From positions 1 to 25,423 of the forward strand of contig LRSR01009529.1 of NCBI GenBank assembly GCA_001579985.1: a stretch of DNA of 25,423 nucleotides, read 5' to 3'. The translations under genes were made by a program, and so were the position numbers. Of this stretch, positions 11,350 to 20,382 are shown piece after piece; positions within the stretch are counted from its first letter, which is position 1; every line of letters begins with the position of its first letter. The DNA is from Hypsibius dujardini. Lineage: Eukaryota; Tardigrada; Eutardigrada; Parachela; Hypsibiidae. The notes under the pieces were generated by a model, which was not told where the DNA came from, made no database searches, and saw nothing but the letters and a program-made list of their open reading frames with translations.

Positions 11350-12641
11350 CTGCAACGCAAAAAAATGAGGATATTCGGAGTATGGTATGTTTCTTAAAAT
11401 ATTTAAAGTGTGCATATCTATTATTATTATTTTAAATATTTAAATTTATTATTACTAAATATTTAAATTTATTGTTATTATTTTAAATATTTATATCTAT
11501 CATTATTATTCTAACTATTTTAATCTATTTATTTATCTTTTAAATATATTTAAGCAACTCTACGTAATCATCACTTGCTACAACCAAATCACAGGTGATA
11601 GAGGTAAATAAACTTTCAAAAATACGGAGCAAGTACCAAATTCCAGGACGCAATCCATTTGCATAAGCAGGTGTACATCGTTGGCTGACGGGAATTGAGA
11701 GGGAAGGGGTGTACGGCTGCCTTAATATATTACTAATCCCGTTGTGATAATGGAAAAGAGGAATAATATTAATCGTAATGCTGCATTGAAAGTTGCACAT
11801 GAACGATGAGGAGAGAGAAAAACAACAAAGAGAAATGTTTGCGATGGATCAAGAGAAACCTGGGGTGCTGGCAGACACGGTTAAGCAGACAGAAATGACG
11901 ACATATGCACTCTTCGCAGGCGGATGTGTTGTGACATAGAGAAAGCGGCGGCAAAGAAGACACTCACGCGTGAGAGAAGGTCAGACGATTTTCATTCGCG
12001 CAGAACAATCCGAAACGAACGTTGCCGTAGGTTATTTCTCAAACAGATGGAGAAAGTATCTACTGCATATTGATTGCGGCACAGATATCTTAGTCTGTCT
12101 GTAAGCACATTACCAATACTCTTACTCGTAGTAACTGGCGACTTTCTGCATTAAATACTCTTACAAATAACGAGCAATATCACCGGGAAGGCAAGACTGA
12201 CTATACATAAAAAACATGGAGTTGTATTGCTCCTTGAGAATTCCTTCACTCAGAATTGTGAGCAGAAGAAATATTTCGCGAGAGCATTAAATTCACGCGT
12301 TAATATTTCAAACGTGGAATAGATTCACCCATCGATTCTAGTCGCCCAATAAATATGAGAAAGCTTGACGGATTATGCCAAATAGCGTAAATGAACAACC
12401 AGTTTTGCCACAAATACCCTGTAACACGTACGGTACGGCGGAAGAGTAGAATGCGATATTATGCCGGACATTGAAAACAGGGACAAAGACCGCTGTCGAC
12501 TCGATTCCCGCCGCATCCAAATCTATATAATCATAGAAATGAAAATCAGCCAGACATAAAAAAAACAAAAAAACAATAGTGTATTAGCAACTGCCGTTGT
12601 GTATTTATCGGGCGGTGATCAAGTTCTGCTGTATGTAAATG
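11350..12641. other. Intergenic or first-intron DNA of 4TM gene A
   Basis: AT-rich at 11400-11560 (TTTAAATATTTA units), then mixed composition. The missing first exon of the 4TM gene may lie here or further right. Open frames on the minus strand (11540-11963, 12338-12568) show no homology that I recognise. Confidence 0.4.
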
Positions 12642-12981
12642 GATGTCGAAACCGGACCGGACCGTTTAACCGGACCGGACCATTTGACGGAACCGGTTCG
12701 ATCGATTTTTTCCCGATTGGGTTATTAAAAAAAGACCGCAAAAAACTCAACCGGTTCGAGTGAAAGACCGGACCGGCTGTAACCGGTTCGAACCAGTTCC
12801 TAAAAAAGACCGAACCGCATAGAACCGGTTCGGCGATGAAACCGGACAGTTGTAACCGGTTCGGCGATGAAACCGGACAGTTGTAACCGGTTCGGCGATG
12901 AAACCGGACAGTTGTAACCGGTTCAGAAAAAATACCGAACCAGAACCGGAACCAGGGGCGTATTTCAAACCGGTTGACATC
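12642..12981. mobile_element. AACCGG-rich foldback element (putative non-autonomous transposon)
   Basis: A 340-bp segment starting GATGTCGAAACCGG and ending with CCGGTTGACATC, so its termini are inverted copies (GATGTC plus AACCGG). The interior is built from AACCGGTT palindromes and includes a 31-bp tandem repeat: three copies from 12823, 12854 and 12885, plus a partial from 12916. No open frame of substance. No clear target-site duplication, so mobility is inferred only from the inverted ends; a simple minisatellite remains possible. Confidence 0.5.
12823..12925. repeat. 31-bp tandem repeat, 3.3 copies
   Basis: Direct repeat with period 31, each unit beginning AACCGGTTCGGCGATGAAAC. The copies look identical, which implies recent expansion. 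Confidence 0.9.
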
Positions 12982-13132
12982 TCTATGTTTGTATAACCGA
13001 TAGCTTGTTTTTATCGGACAGTCACGAAGTTCAACTGTATGTACTAGCTGCCCACCGACTGGCTGGTCTTCCCATCAGCCTTATGGCCAAACAACCACTC
13101 ATCCATCGTACGCCTTTCTGTCGCTTTGACAA

Positions 13133-13260
13133 TAGAGAGTTTTTGCAAACGGATATTTCACGATATAACGGTACAGTAAAGAAAACTCTCTCGGAACCCA
13201 GTTCAGTTTTCTATGCTGTGCCGCTATACCGTGAGATACACCCTTTGCAAAAACTCTCTA
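13133..13260. mobile_element. Hairpin element with 55-bp inverted repeats (Tc1/mariner-type MITE or hairpin RNA)
   Basis: The left arm (13133-13187) starts TAGAGAGTTTTTGCAAA and the right arm (13205-13260) ends TTTGCAAAAACTCTCTA. The arms are complementary along their whole length with scattered mismatches, by eye about 80 percent. The loop is 17 nt. Both outer ends are TA, the Tc1/mariner target site. It has no coding capacity. As RNA it would fold into a long hairpin, so a small-RNA precursor is an alternative. Confidence 0.65.
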
Positions 13261-13270
13261 ATGTCTCAGT

Positions 13271-13535
13271 TTACCTGCTTGCATGCCGAGTTGTCTGTTG
13301 ATTTGTGGGCCTATCAGATGGTTGGTCTGTCGGTGTGCCGGTTTTGTGGTTTGTTGGTTTGTAGGTCTGCCGGCTTACCGGCCAACTGGTCTGGCAATCT
13401 GTAAGTTTTGTCGATCTGTCAATATGCCGGTCAGTCGACCTGTCCGTATACGCTTCTGCGGATCTGTTGAGTTGTCTGATTGCTCTCCTGTCGGTCTGCC
13501 AGTCGGTCGGTCGGTCAGTCGGTTCGTCGGTCAAA
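13271..13535. repeat. Degenerate GTCTG/GTCGG repeat
   Basis: Decayed CTGT-like tract in which CGGT and TGGTCTG variants dominate. Open frames on both strands are repeat artefacts. Confidence 0.75.
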
Positions 13536-14811
13536 AGATCTGTCCCTCGAAATTCATATTCAGACGAAAAATCACCGCTCCCCTTCGCGCAACTGCTCCG
13601 CTGTCAAACGTCAGTTACGCCCCTGCGTTTAGGTACAGGCATAAAATTCTCAAAAGTACTCAAAGAGGTCCTAGTGACTCAGACTCCTAGAGCCTCAAAT
13701 CCTGAAATGATCATAAACAATCCTTTGAATTTGGCATGGACCATTGTTTTTGCTTTTTTTTAGTCCACAATACTTCATTTCCGAGGCTTAACGGTGAGGG
13801 TGTGTGTGTGTGTGGCGTTCACCGCATTACAGAATAATCTAATTACCCATCAATAGACAGTACACAGTATGCATGGCACCGGCACTCATTAGCAAGGTAA
13901 GTAATCAAGCAATCAGCCAATTCACGTTACAATAAATTATACTGAATGGGTTGGGTGTATTAATTTCTTACGCCGAGGTGATTTCAGGTTCTTGTATACA
14001 GGGTTTTTTCAGAGTCACTCCGGCTGCAGTACCGTCGATTGGACGTTTCACTACGACGGGCTCTTGCAAAGTGCAAGCATTATTCTCCATGGCAGTAGTG
14101 TAGGAACGAAGGGCTGATTTGATAACGCGATGAAAGCTTTTTGCGCCGCTTTTGGGTCTAGCGTTCCAGCCACGAAAAATGTCAGTAGTAGAGGGAGGGA
14201 CACCTAGCGGTATTGTTGTCGCTCAATTTTTTTATCAATACAAGACGTAAGCGATAGTTGACAATTTAAACGAGAAGACGGAATGGGAAGAGGAACACTA
14301 ACTAATTTAATATTCAAGGAGAACCCACTTCTCTTACGAAATGATGATTCCATTTCAAGGCGGTCGAACGCAAGTGGAATGGAAATGAATTGAATTGGAA
14401 CCATAGAAAAGATCGAACTGAACGTGGAATAATCAACCAGAATTTGATTTGAGTCACGGTTCAAACGCAGTAACTCTGAAGAAAGCGTCAAATTGGCCTC
14501 ATTTTGAAGTAGCAGTTCAAAAATGAGAAAATCCATAAAAATGTTTGACATTTCGTCGTGAATTTCGGTTTTCGAATTTGCTTTAACAACAGGGGAATCT
14601 CCTGCGAACTGATTCCTCAAATCAATGCCAAATATGAAGCTTTTTTCGTAATATTCGCCCCCTGATGAGTTTAAATTTCCCAGTTGCCACTGGCAAAAGC
14701 ACATATTTAGATATATTTTCCAAGTGGCAAAAAATCGTTTGCCGTATTACTCTCTCATTTTTTGGGACGTTGGTTGTCACATAGATCATAAAACAGGGAA
14801 AGCGGTTGTTC
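13536..14811. other. Intergenic, one unassigned ORF
   Basis: No gene is supported. A minus-strand open frame at 14204-14704 (166 codons from its first ATG) is not low-complexity but matches nothing I know and has no clear splice signals or membrane segments. It could be a chance frame or a piece of a transposon. A short TG run lies at 13798-13813. Confidence 0.3.
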
Positions 14812-15474
14812 TTAACCCTCTGAGAAGCAGTCAGCATACACTTGCTAGATTTGACGGTCGCATTCGATTTTTAGCACGAGTTCTGGGTCTTTTCGTTCGC
14901 GGTTTTTTGCTTTGATATTTTTACCACATATTTATTTAGATTCAAAAAACAAATTTTCAAAAAAACTTCTCAAAGGGGTAGGAACCTACTTAGCACCACC
15001 TTGCTAACAATTGGATCGCCCGAACAACATCCAGTTCCACGTGTCGACATTTTTTTTCTCAGTATCGAAAAAATAAGGGACTTGAGGCTGGTCCTTAGTG
15101 CATCTAGTAAAACTGATATTGCAATATTCGAGTGAATACAAGCGGAGTTAAAAATTATTAACCATTAGGAAAAGGTTAGAACTCTGCCTAATGATTTGCT
15201 GCGCTACCACTGGTTGTAACCACTACGAATGACGTGTAACTGACATTTCGTGACTGTGTAGTCACTCGTTTGACTGTTTTTAGTCCATTCTTCGTCAGCG
15301 GCGCCACGGTTCCCACTACCACTGAAACGGTTACATTTGATGGTTATGGGGAATTTTCCAAACGATTCCGTTAGGATTTGCAAGGAATCATTCAGCGCTT
15401 TCCCTAATCTAACAAAGTTTTGCTAGACCCGGTTCTATCCGTATACCCAAAACACCTGGTTACCAGAGGGTTAA
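14812..15474. mobile_element. piggyBac-like non-autonomous element (663 bp, TTAA-flanked)
   Basis: The left end is TTAACCCTCTG (14812-14822) and the right end CAGAGGGTTAA (15464-15474), an exact 11-bp inverted pair. TTAA is the characteristic target-site duplication of the piggyBac superfamily, whose termini begin CCC. There is no transposase open frame, so this would be a MITE. The right TTAA contains the stop codon of the adjacent minus-strand 4TM gene (TAA at 15473-15471). TTTATT at about 14929-14934 gives AATAAA on the minus strand, so the element may supply that gene's 3' UTR and poly(A) signal. Confidence 0.6.
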
Positions 15475-16668
15475 TCACGCTCGGACACTGTTGACTCATT
15501 TGGTTGATTTTCCGGTTGTTTCTTGAGTAGATCAACCAATCGAAGTCTCGACTTTCGGTAATTTTGAGCGTTCAGCTGAGTGTGGATGAGATCATTCCGA
15601 TAATTCCGCACAGCACACAAGCAAATAATCTGTTAAACAAAACACCGTTGATAAGAGTCCTATACCGAAACCCACCGGTATATAGCAACTCAACTTTGCC
15701 ATCAAAATCGACGTACCACAACGGGAATGAGAAAGCAGAACAAAATGATCGGAAGTTTGAACGTCCAACTAACGGTCTCGTAGGATGCTCGCTGCAATAC
15801 AAAATGCACATGGCAATTTACTGACAACAATGTTACTGATACTTGTAATTTCAATCGGAACTTGATTTTTAGTTAGTCTGTAATTATTTAATAAATTAAC
15901 TAATCAACTGACATGAAATAAACTAAATCTAACAAAAAAATGCAGATTAGTTCATCTTAAAAGATTTAATCCATCACTTGTGTTTTTAGTTAGTTTAGAT
16001 AGTTAATCAATTAACTATCAAAGAAAAGCAAACTGATAATTCCAGTGCAAAAATTCTTTTTAACCCCTCCTGTCATGGGAGTGCAGTATAGGAAACAACG
16101 TAACGTAAAATAATAACGAAGAATTTACTCACGTTTTTAAAATTCTGGGCGGGCTCGAGATTGGTCCACCTGAATATTGCCAGTATGAAGAGTGTAATTT
16201 CATATAGCAGCGCCAGCGTGTTCACAACAAACCAGACCCGCAATACTGTGACGTTTGACTATGAGGAGTGAAAAGACACATATCTTTTATTCACTTGTTC
16301 CGAGATCATCCCACGCATTATGTCTGGCCTCCCTGAATTTACGTAACTCATTAACATATCTCGCGAAAATCGTCGGTACTTACCTTTAGCAGACCTTGAA
16401 AGAGAAGACATCCGGACATGAACAGAATGACAGAAACGGTAGCGTAATTGTAGAATTCAACTTCCTGGTGATACTCGATCATCGTGCGCCATGACCGACT
16501 GGCTAGTGATCCCAGTACTCCCAATACCTGTATGAAGCTGGTACATTTTATCAGGCAGTCATTCACTATGATAAAGTTGAGATTCCCAAGTAATTCTTTA
16601 CCCACCATGAAAGTTCCGGCAACAGTGAAGCAACCAATTCTCAAACTACAGGGCTGACATGCAGGCAT
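15471..16668 (-). CDS. 4TM family protein B, five exons, 188 aa
   Basis: Minus-strand exons are 16668-16606, 16527-16384, 16258-16133, 15791-15717 and 15629-15471 (TAA), all phase 0 with good GT-AG signals (donors GTGGGT, GTAAGT, GTGAGT, GTACGT). It starts MPACQPCSLRIG, with Cys before TM1. TM1 spans the first splice (CFTVAGTFM/VLGVLGSLA). TM2 is YATVSVILFMSGCLLFQGLL, TM3 VWFVVNTLALLYEITLFILA and TM4 spans the last splice (FKLPIILFCFLIPVV/IICLCAVRNY). A basic-then-acidic cytosolic tail of about 45 residues ends at the stop. The exon plan matches the flanking 4TM genes. Topology resembles the LAPTM or DUF4728-like small 4TM proteins, with both termini expected in the cytosol; identity and function are not established. 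The stop codon lies in the TTAA of the neighbouring transposon-like element. Confidence 0.8.
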
Positions 16669-17289
16669 GTTCAGTGAATTCCCAGGTTAGCGCCTCACTC
16701 AAAAGAGTACTTTGAAAAAGGTACGCACGAAATCAAATACAACGACATTTATTTAACCAGATGTATATTAACTAAGAGATTATTAACAAAAAGCGACTGT
16801 CTGTTTAGTACAGGGTGTCTGTGTCTGCTTGTCTGATTTGGGTTATCCAACGGCTGATCTTCCCTGCGTTAAACCTAGGGCTCCGCGTAGAACGGGTCTC
16901 GAGCATCGAAAGAAGGTTCAGCGTTCAGTCGAAAACGGTGTTGAATGGACATTCATATCAGATGGACTTATGAGCTTTGCCGATGAGTGAGGACCAAGCG
17001 CGAGCATTCTGGTCGAGCACTGTACGAGTGAACAGTCAAGCAGGGAGTCGGAGTACAGTATTTGTAGGGTCCGTGAGTATTACCGTATGTGGCTGCCAAG
17101 CATGCAGCTCGCTCCACTAAGATGATTTATGATTAAAATACAGACGAAGGATAGTTGTCCAAAAATCAAGCTAACTTGCGAGAACAATATTATGGGCCAT
17201 AGTAAAGAAGGGGTGGGGTTTGAGGCTCTTACTGTCCCAGACTGGAAAGCATACAGTTGTGCAAACAGATCTTGTGGTCATGTAGGTGG
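16669..17289. other. Intergenic between 4TM genes B and C
   Basis: About 620 bp between the start of gene B and the stop of gene C. It must hold the gene B promoter and the gene C 3' UTR. No repeats or further genes recognised. Confidence 0.55.
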
Positions 17290-19001
17290 TCAAGCCTGGC
17301 TTATCTGACGACGGTGTTGGCGTTCGATAATTGCAATGTTCCGTTGGCTGAGTTGACGCTGGTATTGGTTGACAATGATCATGCAGGCAACTTAAAAAAA
17401 GGTGTTTTAGGCTGTCAGGTGAGCGGGAAATTTGGGAAAATACTTTGTCACTCTTAAAATTCGGTCGATAGCTGAATGAGATTTAATGGGATAAATGAAG
17501 TACAGTAACAGTAATATAATAATACGCACCTTCCCCTCCAAATCCTGGCTAACCACGCGAGCAATAATTGTAGCCGACACACCGCACTTCTAGGATAATG
17601 CACAACGGGTCAGCGGATTCGGTCCTAAGAGTTCTTTTTCAATGGAGCCACCAGACCCGGAGTTCGGAGTTTCGGGGAGCCATGGGGTTTCACCGATGAC
17701 GGTGCAGTATCACTTTCGGCTTCCTTGTTGTTATTTTTCCTGATGAGATTAGATACTGCTCTCTAAGAAACAAAGATACTCCTGAGCTTTAATGCTTCCA
17801 CAATTTGTCCGGATAATTATTTCAAAATGACCAATGTCAAAATGAACTCCCTCAGACCCAAATCTAGTTTGCGACCCATTTTTGCATCCGAATGAGACAA
17901 GAAATATATCACACATGGGAAATTGAGCAGAGCACGTGTTGGGTTTATGAGATTTGAAAATCAGGTAAGGCGCCCTGTACAGGTGTGAACACGAGTGACT
18001 GAGCACCATCAAGTTTTTCAACCTCTGTAGGCGCCTCAGTCCATTTTTACAGACATTTGAGCTTATCAGAAACCCAGAAACAAACCAAAGTAAAATCCAT
18101 GGGGGGGAGTATTGCAACGCATTCGTATCTCTTCCCATTTTGGCCAAAGGGGGTACTCTTATGGGAATTTTTAAACTTTCGAGGGGTAAAACAACGAAAC
18201 ACCCCCCCCCCCCTCCATCGACGCGCGCCTGAAGATCATCAAGGTAGGGAGAGGGAGATCAAGATGCCGATTTATGACATACTGTCACGACAACTAGGCA
18301 GCCGAAACACATAGCTGAGTTGTTCGTACTGATTAGGTTCCTACCACAAAGAACAGCAAATAAATGGCCTGTAACTCCCAGAAAGTCAAAGAGGAATCTA
18401 TTGTACTGTTACAGTTTTTTCAAGTTCTTCACTCGAACGTCTGCTTCAGGTCAGTGTCGTCAAGACGAGGAGAGCAGCTTCGTAGGCTAGCATCATCATC
18501 TCGGCGGATAACCATATTCGCAGTAGGTAAAGGTCCGACTAATGAGATGGAATAAAAATAATCGTATTTACATGTACCGTAACATTCCGGCATTTGTGAA
18601 AGCGTGCTTTTTCAGGCAACAGAACTGCCTCGTGTTCTGACCTTGATTAAAGCACAAACAAGGAACTGTCCTGAGAGGAACAAGATGGCCGATAGAACAG
18701 CGAAATTATAGAACTCAGGATGACGGTGGTAGTTGAATGACAAGTCTTTGATTTGGAACCGGAAAATGATCAGAATAGAACCCAATATGCCAGCGATCTA
18801 TAGAATGATGAAAGTTTGATTTTCTGCAATATTGCGTTCAGACTGTGGCCGTGTGTGGTAAAGTATATTTGCAATTGCAACGCTTGAAAAGGCAAGAGCA
18901 ATAGTAATCATTCAGAAATTTTACATCTGTACCATCTGAACTGCAGCTGTTGCGAGCATGACGATCTTCAGCGAACAGCCATGAACTATGCCAGTAGGCA
19001 T
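17290..19001 (-). CDS. 4TM family protein C, five exons (model partly uncertain)
   Basis: The ATG at 19001 starts MPTGIVHGCSLKIVML. Exons are 19001-18933, 18797-18642, 18538-18467, 18405-18345 and 17390-17290 (TGA). The first two joins are phase 0 with good signals. Exon 2 (IAGILGSILI to CALIK) contains PEFYNFAVLSAILFLSGQ, matching VEFYNYATVSVILFMSGC of gene B. Exon 3 reads SDLYLLRIWLSAEMMMLAYE, matching SNVTVLRVWFVVNTLALLYE. The last exon reads ACMIIVNQYQRQL, matching ICLCAVRNYRNDL. The doubtful part is the end of exon 3. The weak donor at 18466 (GTCTTG) keeps the gene open but leaves almost no TM3-TM4 loop; reading on meets a TGA at 18448-18446. Either the gene has a short loop or a one-base frame slip exists here. 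Tail short and Gln/Arg-rich. Function unknown. Confidence 0.62.
17530..17589 (-). other. Orphan exon-like segment in intron 4 of 4TM gene C
   Basis: A 60-nt block on the minus strand with acceptor CCTAG and donor AAG/GTGCGT, open in one frame as KCGVSATIIARVVSQDLEGK. Its length is a multiple of three, so it could be a cassette exon, but it does not join in frame to the preferred exons 4 and 5. It could instead be a remnant of another transporter-like gene. Confidence 0.25.
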
Positions 19002-20382
19002 CGTGCCACGTACTCTAGAATATATAAATGTGTCTTTATTCCAATGGTATGGCAGGAATGGTGATGCTAAAATCGTATGCGTAGGGAAATATTGATTACC
19101 TTTTCGATCAATTATTGCTGCAGTGCACGACAGAAACCACGATTTTAAACTACGAGTACATTCAAATATGCTTGTGTCTACTAATCGTTGATCTTTGTCG
19201 TGACTTGCGCTGTAGTTCGGTAACATATCCGATCAGCAGAAGAACTTTAAAAGCGCACTACTTTTTTGAAACTTTGGCTGTCGCATAATTGACTGCCACT
19301 GCAAGCAGTTGCGGTGTGTGTAGCCTTGCGCAAAGATCTACTTGAAGAGTGTTACCGTGAATGCTTGATCAGCAACAGCTAATCGCCGTATAGCTCACGT
19401 CGGTCAGGGTCAATGAAACAAGGGGTTACGGTTATAAAAACGTACAATAGGTACAGTAGACATTGTAAAACAGAATGCGATTTAGGCGTGATAAAAATGG
19501 GATCACCACAAACTCTCATGATGCGCGTGAATACCCGGCAAAGAATCGCATACTGAAATGAAGAAACAGGCCGCACTTATAACGGCCTACATGAAAACTT
19601 CGAAAAAGCGAAAAAAAAGCGAACATGGGTAAACTACAAAAACTCTATCTAATGAAAAGTTAGAACACAAAAAAACTAAAATTTCAGAATAAATTAGAAA
19701 TATACGTTTTAACTCACATAGCTGGTTGGTTTTTTTTACATCTGCCGTAAAACGGAGGCGACACAGTTCTGTGAATACTTCTAATTGTTTGTTTGCTAAT
19801 TAAGAAATGTACTAAAAATGAACCAAAAAATGCGTACCAAAAAAATGTAAAACAACGAGCTAAATGTGTGCATCCAATACGAATAGAATAGAATAGTAAG
19901 TAAATCAGAAACGTTTTTTGTCTTTAGTTTTTAGTAAATTCAATTTTCGTATTTTTCCTGGTTTTGAATGTTATTTATCATTCAGTATTTTCAATCTCGT
20001 TTAATTGGATTTTCGATGTTTCCCCATTTATTTATTTTTTCATAGTTTTTATTTAGGCCCTTGTGATCAATACATCTCCTTATACATTAGTCACATTTAT
20101 CCGAGCGGCAGACCAGACTTCGTCGCATGGGCCGCATTAACAAAATGTTGATTGAACACCGCCCTCGTCGAGCTGATGCCCTATTCTTTTTGATAGCTGA
20201 GCTTATGACGAGCCTCAAAGGTTTTCTGCCGCTTCCTTCCTCGCGTTTGCGTCCAGGATCAAGATCTTTAATGCTTGAATTAATTCTTTAATGCTTGAAT
20301 TTGCCCTGAAATTTTTATGCATTTTATTACCAGCAGAATTGTATACTAGTTGACCATGTCTTGACTAACCTAATTTAGGTAA
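19002..20382. other. Intergenic, AT-rich, nothing recognised
   Basis: Holds the 5' flank of 4TM gene C and the 3' flank of the SNTX-like gene. A short tandem duplication (TCTTTAATGCTTGAATT twice) lies at about 20265-20301. Short open frames at 19379-19576 and 18921-19226 show no domain beyond the gene C first exon. Confidence 0.5.

Noticed and set aside
11188-11415. MHTLNILRN as the start of 4TM protein A
   Set aside because: The paralogs have a splice exactly before the LSGF-equivalent position and a GCAG acceptor is present here, so the upstream codons are probably intron.
11590-11663. MYTCLCKWIASWNL as first exon of 4TM protein A
   Set aside because: It has Cys residues and a GT donor, but no CSL motif and too short a hydrophobic segment to complete TM1.
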